Shown: one piece after another, positions 43,878 to 52,111 of the stretch
How positions within the stretch are numbered: the first letter of the stretch is position 1
Layout: the number at the start of each line of letters is the position of its first letter
Origin: Curtobacterium sp. VKM Ac-1395
GTDB taxonomy: Bacteria > Actinomycetota > Actinomycetes > Actinomycetales > Microbacteriaceae
Length of the DNA stretch: 64,000 nucleotides
Direction: 5' to 3'
Assembly: GCF_015350975.1 (NCBI RefSeq)
Contig: NZ_JADKRX010000001.1
Location: 310,001 to 374,000, forward strand
Notes under the pieces: generated by a model
Told to the model about the DNA's origin: nothing
Databases searched by the model: none
The model's input: only the letters and a program-made list of their open reading frames with translations
Program-made: the position numbers and the translations under genes

Positions 43878-43950
43878 GGACGGGAGGCCGTGGTGCCGCC
43901 GTGCGCGCAGCCCGCGCCGGCGGGGCGGTCGCGACCAGGCCCTCCCGTCC
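43878..43950. terminator. Inverted repeat between convergent genes
   Basis: GGACGGGAGG-CC (43878-43889) pairs with GGCCCTCCCGTCC (43938-43950) with one bulge. The large loop itself holds further G+C-rich complementarity. It separates the GAP-family gene from the convergent permease gene. Confidence 0.5.
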
Positions 43951-43959
43951 GTCAGCGAC

Positions 43960-45303
43960 TCAGCGTCGGTCGACCCGCGGCTCCGCCGTGACCGCTCCGG
44001 TGGCGGCGTGCGCCGACTCCGTGGCAACGGGCTCCGCCGGGTCGGTGCCCCGCGCGCGACCGATGAGGTCCATCAGGTGGTAGACCACGATCGCCGCGAC
44101 GGTGCCGACGATGATGCCGCCGAAGCTGGCCTGCCCGAACGAGAACGTGAAGTCCGCGATGCCGATGATGAGCGCGATGCCTGCGGTGAGCTGGTTCTTC
44201 GGCTTGGCGAAGTCGACGCGGTTCTCCACCCAGATGCGGATGCCGATGACCCCGATCAGGCCGTAGAGCGCGGTCGTCGCCCCACCGAGCACGCCGGCGG
44301 GGACCGAGGAGATGACCGCGCCGATCTTCGGGGACAGCCCGAGCAGGACGGCGGCGATCGCGGCGACCCAGTAGGCGGCCGTGGAGAAGACGCGGGTGGC
44401 GGCCATCACCCCGATGTTCTCGCCGTAGGTCGTCGTCGCGGAGCCGCCGCCGATGCCGGCCAGGACCGTCGAGACGCCGTCGGCGAAGAGTGCCCGTCCG
44501 GTCAGCGGGGTGAGGTCACGGCCGGTGAGCTGGCCGACGCCCTTGACGTGCCCGACGTTCTCGGCGACCAGCGCCAGGACCACCGGCACGAAGGCCAGGT
44601 AGATCGGCAGCTGCGCGGGGTCGAACGCAGGGGCCGTGAAGGTCGGCAGGCCGACCCAGGGGACGTCGGCGACGGCGGAGAAGTCGACCTGCCCGCCGAT
44701 CAGGGCGGCCACGTAGCCGACCACGACGCCGATGACGATGGACAGGCGCCCGATGAGCCCCTTGAACAGGACGGTCACCAGGATGATCGCGAGCAGGGTG
44801 ATGACCGCGATGACGGGCGACTTCGTGAAGTTGTCGCGGGCGGCGGGCGCCAGGTTGAAGCCGATGAGCGCGACGATCGCGCCGGAGACGATCGGCGGCA
44901 TCAGGCGGTCGATCCACCCGGCGCCGGCCAGGTGCACGACGAGGCCGACGACCGCGAGCAGGGCGCCGACGACGATGATGCCGGACAGCGCGAGCGGGAT
45001 GCCACCGATCTTCGTCGCGGCGCCGATCGGGGCGATGAACGCGAACGAGGACCCGAGGTAGCTCGGCAGGCGGTTGCCGGTGACGAGCAGGAACAGGATC
45101 GTGCCGATGCCGCTGAAGAGCAGTGTCGTGGACGGCGGGAACCCCGTCAGCAGGGGCACCAGGAAGGTCGCGCCGAACATCGCCACGACGTGCTGCACGC
45201 CCAGGCCGATCGTCCGCGGCCAGGTGAGGCGCTCGTCCGGCGCCACGATCGTCGTCGCGGAGACGGTCGCACCGTCACCGTGCAGCTTCCACGGAAGTCC
45301 CAT
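43960..45303 (-). CDS. NCS2 family uracil/xanthine permease
   Basis: 447 residues from the ATG at 45303; a TACGGT -10-like box is six bases upstream. The NCS2 features are present: GLGVQHVVAMFGATFLVPLLTGF at the start, AFIAPIGAA, FVPVVLALVAENVGHV with the conserved glutamate, and TTTYGENIGVMAATRVFS (E-N). These match UraA/RutG/PurT-type nucleobase symporters, and uracil is the closest call. About 14 hydrophobic segments. The C-terminal tail is hydrophilic. Confidence 0.92.
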   Translation of the reverse strand: MGLPWKLHGDGATVSATTIVAPDERLTWPRTIGLGVQHVVAMFGATFLVPLLTGFPPSTTLLFSGIGTILFLLVTGNRLPSYLGSSFAFIAPIGAATKIGGIPLALSGIIVVGALLAVVGLVVHLAGAGWIDRLMPPIVSGAIVALIGFNLAPAARDNFTKSPVIAVITLLAIILVTVLFKGLIGRLSIVIGVVVGYVAALIGGQVDFSAVADVPWVGLPTFTAPAFDPAQLPIYLAFVPVVLALVAENVGHVKGVGQLTGRDLTPLTGRALFADGVSTVLAGIGGGSATTTYGENIGVMAATRVFSTAAYWVAAIAAVLLGLSPKIGAVISSVPAGVLGGATTALYGLIGVIGIRIWVENRVDFAKPKNQLTAGIALIIGIADFTFSFGQASFGGIIVGTVAAIVVYHLMDLIGRARGTDPAEPVATESAHAATGAVTAEPRVDRR

Positions 45304-45384
45304 GCGATGACCGTACCGGCCAGCGACCAGCCGATGGACGTCCTGTGGAGGACTCGCCGGGGGGACCTGCGGGGGCCCGGTGAC

Positions 45385-45390
45385 TATCGT
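45385..45390 (+). promoter_or_regulatory. -10-like TATCGT of the M13 peptidase gene
   Basis: TATCGT stands seven bases before the ATG at 45398 with no ribosome-binding site, supporting this start over the GTG-type start at 45380 in the same frame. Confidence 0.5.
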
Positions 45391-45397
45391 GGAGCGC

Positions 45398-47362
45398 ATG
45401 ACCGACGTCGCAGGCACCACCGGAATCCGAACCGACGAACTCGACCCTGACGTGTCCCCGAAGGACGACCTCTACCGGCACGTCAACGGGAAGTGGATCG
45501 CGGCGACGCCGATCCCCGACGACAAGGCGCGCTACGGCTCGTTCACGGTGCTGGCCGAAGCGGCAGAGGCCGCCGTCCGCACCATCGTCGAGCGCTCGCA
45601 GCTGGCTCCGGAGGGCACCGAGGAGCGCAAGGTCGGCGACCTCTACACGGCGTTCACCGACGAGGTCGCGCTCGAGGCCCTGGGCACGGGCCCGATCGAA
45701 CCGCTCCTCGCTGAGATCGCCGCGATCGAGACCACCGCCGACGTCGTGCGGATGGTCGGTCGCTTCGAGCGCCTCGGCCTGCCGAGCTTCATCCAGCTCT
45801 TCGTCGACAACGACCCGGGTGACCCCGACTCGTACGTCGTGTTCCTCGAGCAGTCCGGACTCGGCCTGCCCGACGAGTCGTACTACCGCGAGGAGCGCTT
45901 CGCCGACATCCGCGAGAAGTACCGCGAGTTCGTCGCCGCGATCTTCCCGCTCGCCGGGTTCGAGGCCGGCGCCGAGCGCACCGAGCACGTGGTGGCGCTC
46001 GAGACGGCGCTCGCCGCGGAGCACTGGGACAACGTCGCCACCCGCGACAGCCAGAAGACCTACAACAAGCTGCCGTGGGCCGAGGTCGCCGCACTGGCAC
46101 CCGGCGTCGACCTGCAGCTCTGGTGGCAGGCCATCGGCGCCCCCGTCGGCGCCTTCGACACCGTGGTCGTCCGGGAGCCGTCGTTCCTCACCGGCCTGTC
46201 CGAGCTGCTCCGCGACCAGCCGCTCACCGTCTGGAAGGACTGGCTCGCCTGGCAGGTGATCCGGGGATCGGCGCCGTACCTGACGAGCGCGTTCTCGGCG
46301 ACGAGCTTCTCGTTCTACGGCACCGCGCTCACCGGTGCGCCCAAGCAGCGCGAGCGCTGGAAGCGCGGCGTCTCGCTCGTCGAGGGCGCGATGGGCGAGG
46401 CCGTCGGTCGGATCTACGTCGCCGAGCACTTCGACGAGACCTCGAAGGTCACGATGGACGACCTCGTGGCGAACCTGGTCGAGGCCTACCGCCAGAGCAT
46501 CACCGCGCTCGACTGGATGACCGACGAGACCCGGACACGTGCGCTCGAGAAGCTCGACAAGTTCACGCCGAAGATCGGCTACCCGGTGAAGTGGCGCGAC
46601 TACTCCGCGCTGCCCGTCGCCGCGGACGACCTGCTCGGCAACGTCCGCGCCGTGGCCTCGTTCCAGGTCGACCGCGAGCTCGGCAAGATCGGCACCCCGA
46701 TCGACCGCGACGAGTGGTTCATGACGCCGCAGACGATCAACGCGTACTACAACCCGGGCTTCAACGAGATCGTGTTCCCGGCCGCGATCCTGCAGTTCCC
46801 GTTCTTCGACGCCTCGCGTGACGCCGCCGCCAACTACGGCGCGATCGGTGCCGTCATCGGGCACGAGATCGGCCACGGCTTCGACGACCAGGGCTCGCAG
46901 TACGACGGTGACGGACGCCTGCAGAACTGGTGGACCGAGGCCGACCGCCAGGCCTTCGAGGAGCGCACCAAGGCCCTCATCGCCCAGTACGACGCCCTCG
47001 TCCCGACCGAGGTGCCGGACGGACACGTCAACGGCGCGCTCACGATCGGCGAGAACATCGGTGACCTCGGCGGCCTCTCCATCGCGTGGAAGGCGTACCT
47101 GATCTCCCTCGACGGCCAGGAGCCCCCCGTGGTCGACGGCCTGACCGGTGCCGAGCGGTTCTTCCTCAGCTGGGCCCAGGCCTGGCAGATGGCGATCCGC
47201 CCGGAGGAGGCCGCACGGCTCCTGACGATCGACCCGCACTCGCCGACCGAGTTCCGCTGCAACCAGGTGGTCAAGAACATCGACGTGTTCTACGACACCT
47301 TCGGCGTCACGGAGCAGGACGCGATGTACCTCGACCCCGCCGAGCGCGTCGCCATCTGGTGA
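45398..47362 (+). CDS. M13 (neprilysin/PepO) family zinc metallopeptidase
   Basis: 654 residues. The N-terminal DLYRHVNGKWIAATPIPDDK is the classical M13 start. The zinc motif HEIGH lies at 489-493, and the third ligand and partner motif are in GENIGDLGG near 550. NAYYNPGFNEIVFPAAILQ, the substrate-binding NAYY, is also present. The C-terminus ends in the conserved CNQVVKNIDVFYDTFGV... form; no signal peptide. The family (Zmp1, PepO) cleaves oligopeptides. The stop overlaps the next gene by TGATG. Confidence 0.95.
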   Translation: MTDVAGTTGIRTDELDPDVSPKDDLYRHVNGKWIAATPIPDDKARYGSFTVLAEAAEAAVRTIVERSQLAPEGTEERKVGDLYTAFTDEVALEALGTGPIEPLLAEIAAIETTADVVRMVGRFERLGLPSFIQLFVDNDPGDPDSYVVFLEQSGLGLPDESYYREERFADIREKYREFVAAIFPLAGFEAGAERTEHVVALETALAAEHWDNVATRDSQKTYNKLPWAEVAALAPGVDLQLWWQAIGAPVGAFDTVVVREPSFLTGLSELLRDQPLTVWKDWLAWQVIRGSAPYLTSAFSATSFSFYGTALTGAPKQRERWKRGVSLVEGAMGEAVGRIYVAEHFDETSKVTMDDLVANLVEAYRQSITALDWMTDETRTRALEKLDKFTPKIGYPVKWRDYSALPVAADDLLGNVRAVASFQVDRELGKIGTPIDRDEWFMTPQTINAYYNPGFNEIVFPAAILQFPFFDASRDAAANYGAIGAVIGHEIGHGFDDQGSQYDGDGRLQNWWTEADRQAFEERTKALIAQYDALVPTEVPDGHVNGALTIGENIGDLGGLSIAWKAYLISLDGQEPPVVDGLTGAERFFLSWAQAWQMAIRPEEAARLLTIDPHSPTEFRCNQVVKNIDVFYDTFGVTEQDAMYLDPAERVAIW

Positions 47363-48300
47363 TGGTCGAGCCCGACGCGGCTCCGTCCTCGCGGCGGCGT
47401 CGCCAGGACGGTCGCTCCGGCGCGGGCACCCGTGCTCGGGGACGGCACCGCGGCGGGGCGGAGGAGCGCTTCGTCGCGACCGTGGACGCGCTCGGGTCGC
47501 TGGCGCACGACGGCGCCGCGGTCAGTGCGTCGGTCATCGACACGTCGACCGGTCGGGCGTTGCTGGCCGTGGACGACCGACTCGTGCAGCCCGTCGGCAG
47601 CCTCGGTCGGGTGTTGCTCCTGACCGAGGTCGCGGCACGGCTCGAGGACGGCCGCCTGCACGGTGACCGGCTGCAGCGGATGGCCCGGGACACCGCGGCC
47701 GGGCCGGGCCTCTGGCAGTTCCTGCAGGAGCCGACCATGCAGGTCCCCGACCTCGCGACCCTGGTGGCGGCGACCGCCGACGCGTGGGCGACGAACGCAC
47801 TGCTCTCGCTGGTCGGGATCGACGCCGTCCGCGAGCGTGCCGAGGCGCTCGGGGTCGAGCGCTCGGCGTTCATCGACCGGGTGCGGGACCGCCGTGGTCC
47901 CGACGACGCCCCGGACATCGCCGTCGCCGCCTCGGGTGAGCTCAGCTGGCTGATGCGCGGGCTCGCGCTCGGCGAGGTCGTCGACGAGGGCGTCTCGAAC
48001 CGGGTCCTCGGGTGGCTGTCCCTCGCGGCCGACCTGTCGCTCGTCGCCGGGGCCTTCGGTCTCGACCCGCTGGCGCACCGCGCACTGGACCACGGCCTCC
48101 AGGCGGTGTCCGTCACCGGTGTCGGACGGGGGGTCCGCGCCGAGGCCGGGGTCCTGCGGGGCCCGGGTTCGTCGGTGAGCTACGCGGTGACGGTGACCTT
48201 CTCCGATGACACCCTCGACCAGCGGCTCGCGGTGGTCGAGGCCCTGCGCACGATGGGCACCGAGGTGCTCGAAGCCGTGCACACGACCGCCACTCGCTGA
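47362..48300 (+). CDS. Class A beta-lactamase-fold protein with degenerate catalytic motifs
   Basis: 312 residues. An Arg-rich disordered N-terminus (about 1-35) is followed by a serine hydrolase/beta-lactamase 2-like domain (AVDDRLVQPVGSLGRVLLLTEVAARLEDG, ATADAWATNALLSLVGIDAVRERAEALG, VSVTGVGRGVRAEAGVL). The SxxK motif reads Ser80-L-G-Arg83, so the general-base lysine is Arg. The SDN motif position reads A-D-A-W and the KTG position reads V-T-G. All three motifs are altered, suggesting a non-hydrolytic binding role. The start is in the TGATG overlap with the M13 peptidase. Confidence 0.75.
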   Translation: MVEPDAAPSSRRRRQDGRSGAGTRARGRHRGGAEERFVATVDALGSLAHDGAAVSASVIDTSTGRALLAVDDRLVQPVGSLGRVLLLTEVAARLEDGRLHGDRLQRMARDTAAGPGLWQFLQEPTMQVPDLATLVAATADAWATNALLSLVGIDAVRERAEALGVERSAFIDRVRDRRGPDDAPDIAVAASGELSWLMRGLALGEVVDEGVSNRVLGWLSLAADLSLVAGAFGLDPLAHRALDHGLQAVSVTGVGRGVRAEAGVLRGPGSSVSYAVTVTFSDDTLDQRLAVVEALRTMGTEVLEAVHTTATR

Positions 48301-48304
48301 CAGC

Positions 48305-48341
48305 ACGACGGCCCCGACACGTCACGTGTCGGGGCCGTCGT
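48305..48341 (+). terminator. Strong hairpin terminator after the beta-lactamase-fold gene
   Basis: A perfect 17-bp stem (48305-48321 with 48325-48341) encloses TCA. It is shared by convergent transcripts, because the small gene at 48353-48544 ends 12 bases further on. Confidence 0.85.
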
Positions 48342-48352
48342 CGGGACCGGGC

Positions 48353-48544
48353 TCAGCCGTGCTTCTTCGCGGCCTTGGCGATCTTCTTCGCGAGCTTCTT
48401 GCGTCCCTTGCGGGCGCGGGGGTCGTTCCACATCTTCCGGGCGGTCTCGCCCTTGGACTGCTTGATCACGGGGCGGTTCGACCGCGATCCGATCGCGAAC
48501 GCGATGAGCACGACGGCTCCGATGACGATGACGCGGTTGCGCAT
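48353..48544 (-). CDS. Small basic single-pass membrane protein
   Basis: 63 residues from the ATG at 48544, with GAAGGGA about eight bases upstream. One N-terminal hydrophobic helix (VIVIGAVVLIAFAIG) is followed by a strongly basic tail (GRKKLAKKIAKAAKK). It resembles short YtxH-like or cell-envelope-associated proteins but is not clearly assigned. It is the last gene of the minus-strand alkaline-shock cluster, 32 bases after the preceding membrane protein gene. Confidence 0.7.
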   Translation of the reverse strand: MRNRVIVIGAVVLIAFAIGSRSNRPVIKQSKGETARKMWNDPRARKGRKKLAKKIAKAAKKHG

Positions 48545-48576
48545 GAGGTGTCCCTTCGGTGGTGGGGGCCGGCCGG

Positions 48577-48999
48577 TCAGCCGGTGACCCGTCGTACGAG
48601 GTCGGTGATGATCGGCCAGACGTCGCCGGCCCGGTCGGCGGACCCGACGGCGACGGCGACGAGCGGGTAGACGGTCACAGCGACGGTGACCAGCACCGCG
48701 AGGACCACGGGGACCCACGCGGCCACGGTCCGGCGTCGGGTGACGGCGAGGACCAGCAGGCCGAGGACCACCAGCCCGCCGAGGACCGTCACGAGCGTGA
48801 CGCGGACGAACGGGAACGGCACCAGGCCGGCCGTCGTCGCGGTCACCCCGCCGAGGAACCCGACGAGCGGCAGGAAGCCGGCGGTGAAGACGAGCAGGAC
48901 GACCAGCACGCCGACGACCGTGGCGATCCAGACGCCGCGGGCACGGGGTGGACGCTCACGTCCGAACCGTCGGCCGCTGCGTCCGGACCAGGCGGTCAT
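48577..48999 (-). CDS. Four-helix integral membrane protein of the alkaline-shock cluster
   Basis: 140 residues. About four hydrophobic helices follow a basic N-terminus; GVWIATVVGVLVVLLVFTAGF and later AAWVPVVLAVLVTVAVTVYPLVAVAVG. I do not recognise a defined family. The start overlaps the stop of the Asp23-repeat protein (ATGA), so it is co-translated with it and probably acts with it at the membrane. Confidence 0.8.
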   Translation of the reverse strand: MTAWSGRSGRRFGRERPPRARGVWIATVVGVLVVLLVFTAGFLPLVGFLGGVTATTAGLVPFPFVRVTLVTVLGGLVVLGLLVLAVTRRRTVAAWVPVVLAVLVTVAVTVYPLVAVAVGSADRAGDVWPIITDLVRRVTG

Positions 49000-50078
49000 G
49001 CGCGGGGGTCCCGGGCGTCGTCGGCGGCGGCTCGGGCCTCGTCAGCGGCGTCGGTGGCGTGCTCGACGTCCGCGTCGACGGACTCCTCCGCGCGCTCGGC
49101 CTCGGCGGCCTCGGCCTCGACGACCTCGTGCACCTGGTCGGCGGCGCTCACGGCCGCGTCACGAGCGGCGTCGGCGGCCTCGGCGGCCCGCTCGGCCACG
49201 TCGGCAGCGGCACGCTGGGTCCCGTCGGCGGTGTGCGCACCTGCGGTCGTGGTGGCGTCGGACGCGCGGGTGGCAGCGGTCGCGGTGGCGTCGACGGTGG
49301 CGTCACGGGCATGCCGTGCCGTCGCCTGGGCCGAGTCAGCGGCAGCGGCGGCGGTCTCCGACGCGCGCTGCAGGGCCTCGGTCCCGGCCGTGCGGGCACG
49401 GCCGGCGGTCTCGCGGACCTGGTCGGACACGTCCGACGCAGTGGAGCGCACCCGGTCGGCGGCGTCGGACGACGCGGAGCGCACCCGGTCGGCGGCGTCG
49501 GACGACGCGGAGCGCACCCGGTCGGCGGCGTCGGACGACGCGGCCCGCACCTGGTCGCTGGCGTCAGCGGCCGTGGCGCGCACCGTCGAAGCGGCGTCAG
49601 CGGCCGTGGCGCGCACCTGGTCCGTGGCGTCCTTGACCGCGTCCGAGGCCCTGTCGATCACGGACGGCTCGTCGTCGAACGGTCCGTGCACGTCGGTCAC
49701 GTGGACCTCGACGTTCGCAGGGCGCTGGGCGGTCTCCTCGACGGCCCGCGCGACCTGCGAGCGGACCTCCTCGGCGACGGCGGTGACGGGCTGGGGGTAC
49801 TCGACCACGAGCGACACCCGGACGTCGAGCGCGGTGTCGGCGTCGTCGACGGTCACGCCGAGGGCGCTGCCGGCCCGGCCGAGGCGGGAGCGCACCTGGT
49901 CGGCGGCTCGCTCCACCAGGCTGCCGAGGTGGTGCACCCCGTCGACGCCGAGCGCGGTGACGGCCGCGGTCCTGGCGGCGATCGTCAGGGTGCTCGCGTC
50001 GTCGGGCAGTGGCTCGGTGAGCGACGCGGGCAGCTCCACGTCGATGACGTGCGTGCGGGCGTGGGTGGCGTTCTGCAT
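48996..50078 (-). CDS. Asp23/Gls24-domain protein with 11-residue amphipathic repeat tail
   Basis: 360 residues. About 1-130 is an Asp23/Gls24 (alkaline shock) domain: ARTAAVTALGVDGVHHLG, VSLVVEYPQPVTAVAEEVRSQVARAVEE. From about 140 to 345 it changes to an almost uninterrupted Ala/Asp/Ser/Arg/Thr region of 11-residue repeats, best seen as SSDAADRVRSA, which would form long amphipathic helices like LEA group 3 and apolipoproteins. Three repeats are encoded by exact 33-base copies (49444-49542). Normal Asp23 proteins lack this tail. It may bind membranes or protect proteins under stress (inference). Confidence 0.85.
   Translation of the reverse strand: MQNATHARTHVIDVELPASLTEPLPDDASTLTIAARTAAVTALGVDGVHHLGSLVERAADQVRSRLGRAGSALGVTVDDADTALDVRVSLVVEYPQPVTAVAEEVRSQVARAVEETAQRPANVEVHVTDVHGPFDDEPSVIDRASDAVKDATDQVRATAADAASTVRATAADASDQVRAASSDAADRVRSASSDAADRVRSASSDAADRVRSTASDVSDQVRETAGRARTAGTEALQRASETAAAAADSAQATARHARDATVDATATAATRASDATTTAGAHTADGTQRAAADVAERAAEAADAARDAAVSAADQVHEVVEAEAAEAERAEESVDADVEHATDAADEARAAADDARDPRA
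49444..49542 (-). repeat. Three exact 33-base tandem repeats in coding sequence
   Basis: Copies at 49444-49476, 49477-49509 and 49510-49542 are identical and each encodes 11 residues of the Asp23-repeat protein. A diverged fourth copy follows from 49543. The array may vary in copy number. Confidence 0.9.
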
Positions 50079-50120
50079 GGTCTCTCCTCCTCGGTCAGGG
50101 TGCGTCCGGTGCCGGACAGG

Positions 50121-50157
50121 CGACGACGGGGCACCCGTGGCGGGTACCCCGTCGTCG
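50121..50157 (-). terminator. Hairpin terminator after csbD-like gene
   Basis: CGACGACGGGGCACCCG pairs with CGGGTACCCCGTCGTCG (17 bp, one G:T) with loop TGG. It follows the end of the CsbD gene on the minus strand, so csbD can have its own transcript within the cluster. Confidence 0.75.
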
Positions 50158-50171
50158 TCGGTGTGGGTGTC

Positions 50172-50345
50172 CTAGTTCTTGAAGACGTCCTTGACGTCCT
50201 CGCCGGTCTGCTTGACGCTGGCCGAGGCCTGGTCCTTCTTGCCTTCGGCGACCTTGGAGTCGTCGTCGGTCGCGTTGCCGAAGGCCTCCTTCGCCTTGCC
50301 GGCGATGTCCTGAGCGGCGTTCTTGATCTTGTCGTCGAGTCCCAT
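50172..50345 (-). CDS. CsbD family stress protein
   Basis: 57 residues from the ATG at 50345, with GAAAGGA upstream. The sequence MGLDDKIKNAAQDIAGKAKEA, then SKVAEGKKDQASASVKQ and GEDVKDVF, is the classic CsbD/YjbJ pattern: small, highly charged, Lys/Asp/Ala-rich and helical. CsbD-like proteins are induced by general stress in many bacteria; the molecular role is unknown. It lies between the AmaP-like gene and the Asp23-repeat gene. Confidence 0.92.
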   Translation of the reverse strand: MGLDDKIKNAAQDIAGKAKEAFGNATDDDSKVAEGKKDQASASVKQTGEDVKDVFKN

Positions 50346-50396
50346 GAGGGGTCCTTTCTCGAGGTGGGCGTGAGCCCGGTGGGGTGGTGGGTGAGC

Positions 50397-50408
50397 CGGG
50401 AGGCTCGG
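50397..50408 (-). repeat. Copy of the window-wide repeat CCGAGCCTCC
   Basis: Reverse-strand CCGAGCCTCCCG in the spacer between the AmaP-like gene and csbD. Confidence 0.6.
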
Positions 50409-50448
50409 GGTGCGTCCGCGGGTCGGTGTCAGCCGACTCGGGGACGGG

Positions 50449-51012
50449 TCAGCCGACGCGGGACGGCTTGGCGAGGACCGAGCGGGTCCCGCCGGTGAGG
50501 TGGACGAGCACGGGGACCGGCCGTCCGAGGGTGCGGTCCAGGACCGCGAGGGCGTGGTCGACGGCGTCGAGCACGGCGACGGCGTCGCCGCCGCGGCGCA
50601 CGGCAACCTTGATCCGGGCGGCGCGCTGCCGGCGGACCAGGAAGACGTCGACCTTCGCGTTCACGACGTCCCGGACCTCGCGCAGCTCGTGCTCCACGAC
50701 GTCACGGACGAGCGCGACGTTGATCGTCACGGCGTCGTCGCCGGAGCGTTCCCGGACGGCGATGGACGTTCCGCCACCGCCGCGCGTGAACACCCAGATC
50801 AGGGCGAGCACGATCACGACCGCACACGCCACGGCCACGATCCACAGCGACGCGGCGGGGACGTCGACGCTGCGGGGCAGCTCGAGGTACGGACGCACCG
50901 CGTCGCGGACCGCGGGCAGGACGCCGGCGCCGATGGTCAGACCGACCAGGACGGCGACGATCCCGAGGACGAACAGGATGATGCGGTTGAGGGTGCGGTT
51001 GCTCTTGGTCAT
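50449..51012 (-). CDS. AmaP-like alkaline shock membrane anchor protein
   Basis: 187 residues. Two N-terminal transmembrane helices (about 10-33 and 55-75) are followed by a soluble domain (AVRERSGDDAVTINVALVRDVVEHEL, RVPVLVHL) resembling AmaP/DUF6286-type proteins that anchor Asp23 to the membrane. It overlaps the DUF6286-like gene by ATGA and so is part of the alkaline-shock operon. Function by family: membrane anchoring of the Asp23 complex during envelope stress. Confidence 0.8.
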   Translation of the reverse strand: MTKSNRTLNRIILFVLGIVAVLVGLTIGAGVLPAVRDAVRPYLELPRSVDVPAASLWIVAVACAVVIVLALIWVFTRGGGGTSIAVRERSGDDAVTINVALVRDVVEHELREVRDVVNAKVDVFLVRRQRAARIKVAVRRGGDAVAVLDAVDHALAVLDRTLGRPVPVLVHLTGGTRSVLAKPSRVG

Positions 51013-51599
51013 GACAGCGTCCCCTGTTCTGCGATGCGGACCTTGACCCGACGACCGAAGCGCTCGTCGAGCTGGCCGAGGCGGTCCTTGACGGCGTCGC
51101 GGACGATCCCCTCGTCCACGGCGATGCCGGAGACCGGGACCACTCGGACCTCGGTGCTGGTGCCACGCGAGGTGGCGGTGGCGTTGCCGTCCGGGACGCC
51201 CGCTGCGGTTCCGGCGGCGTTCGCTGCCGTCGCCGCGATGATGCGGGTGTCGATGATGACCGCGCCGCGCTCGTGCGGGACGGGGGAGCGGTGCTGACGA
51301 CCGGGCTTCAGGGCCAGGACGACGAGGACGATCCCCAGCACGACGAGCACGCCGGCGATGACCTCGGCGATCGTGACGAACGCGGCGTCCGGGCGGAGCG
51401 CGGTGTCGACGGCCGTCTGCGGGTCGGCGAGCAGGGGTGCTGCGCCGACCGCGCGGAGGACGGACTCGGTGCCGATCCAGGCGGCCACCAGGGCGAGCAC
51501 CACGAGCGCGACGGACACGGCGGTGGAACGGGAGCGGTGCACGCTCCGGCGCCGGATGCGTCGCTCGACGCCGCTGGCGCCGTTGGGACTGCTGCTCAT
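51009..51599 (-). CDS. DUF6286-like membrane protein of the alkaline-shock cluster
   Basis: 196 residues. Basic N-terminus, two hydrophobic helices (about 26-48 and 75-98), then an Asp23-like cytoplasmic or extracytoplasmic domain (AATAANAAGTAAGVPDGNATATS, VSGIAVDEGIVRDAVKDRLG). I place it in the DUF6286 group from the order TM-TM-Asp23-like domain and operon context. It starts nine bases after the small Asp23-like gene. Exact role unknown; probably part of the same envelope complex. Confidence 0.75.
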   Translation of the reverse strand: MSSSPNGASGVERRIRRRSVHRSRSTAVSVALVVLALVAAWIGTESVLRAVGAAPLLADPQTAVDTALRPDAAFVTIAEVIAGVLVVLGIVLVVLALKPGRQHRSPVPHERGAVIIDTRIIAATAANAAGTAAGVPDGNATATSRGTSTEVRVVPVSGIAVDEGIVRDAVKDRLGQLDERFGRRVKVRIAEQGTLS

Positions 51600-51608
51600 G
51601 ATGGTCTC

Positions 51609-51923
51609 CTAGCGGACCCGGGTCTCGTGCTCGCGCACGATCCCGGTCAGTTCGATGTGGGCACTGCCGACTCGACGGCCGGTGAGCTCGCCGACGCGGT
51701 CACGGACCGCGGTGGCCGAGGTCGTGGCGCGGCCGACGAGGTCGTCGGCCGCGGCCATCGGGCCGGTGATGTCGAGTGCCAGGGACCCCTGGTGGTCACC
51801 GAGGGCCACCCGGACACGACGGGCCGGAGCACCGAGGTGTTCGGCGGCCACGGCGCGGGCGCACGAGGTCAGGGCGCGCGCCGTGATCTCGACGCGGCCC
51901 GGGACCTCCGGGCCGCCGGTCAC
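51609..51923 (-). CDS. Short Asp23/Gls24-like protein
   Basis: 104 residues from the GTG at 51923, in a GTGA overlap with the DUF2273-like gene. The sequence EITARALTSCARAVAAEHLGAPARRVRVALGDHQGSLALDITGP shows the Asp23-like helix-strand pattern but is shorter than the family norm. A start further upstream would only add antisense-type sequence and is rejected. It probably binds the other Asp23 proteins of the cluster. Confidence 0.75.
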   Translation of the reverse strand: MTGGPEVPGRVEITARALTSCARAVAAEHLGAPARRVRVALGDHQGSLALDITGPMAAADDLVGRATTSATAVRDRVGELTGRRVGSAHIELTGIVREHETRVR

Positions 51924-52111
51924 TTGGAGCTCCGGCGTCCGGTCAGCACGTCGGTCAGGGCACCGCGGTCGATGCGTCCGGACACGAGGGCGGCCACGAG
52001 GGCGCCGATCGCGGCGAACACGACGACGAGGACGAAGCCCCAGAAGCCGAACTGCAGTGCGACGACTGCGAGGATGGCGCCGATCAGGGCGCCTGCGAGT
52101 GTGGTGCTCAT
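51920..52111 (-). CDS. DUF2273-like small membrane protein
   Basis: 63 residues with two hydrophobic helices (LAGALIGAILAVVALQFGF and GFVLVVVFAAIGALVAALVSGRID). Small proteins of this size and position, between Asp23 and AmaP genes, belong to the DUF2273 group. It overlaps both neighbours by four bases. It is probably a membrane partner of the Asp23 complex. Confidence 0.85.
   Translation of the reverse strand: MSTTLAGALIGAILAVVALQFGFWGFVLVVVFAAIGALVAALVSGRIDRGALTDVLTGRRSSK

Noticed and set aside
49444..49542. CRISPR-like direct repeats
   Set aside because: The 33-base repeats are adjacent without spacers, stay in frame and code for 11-residue protein repeats. No cas genes are present.
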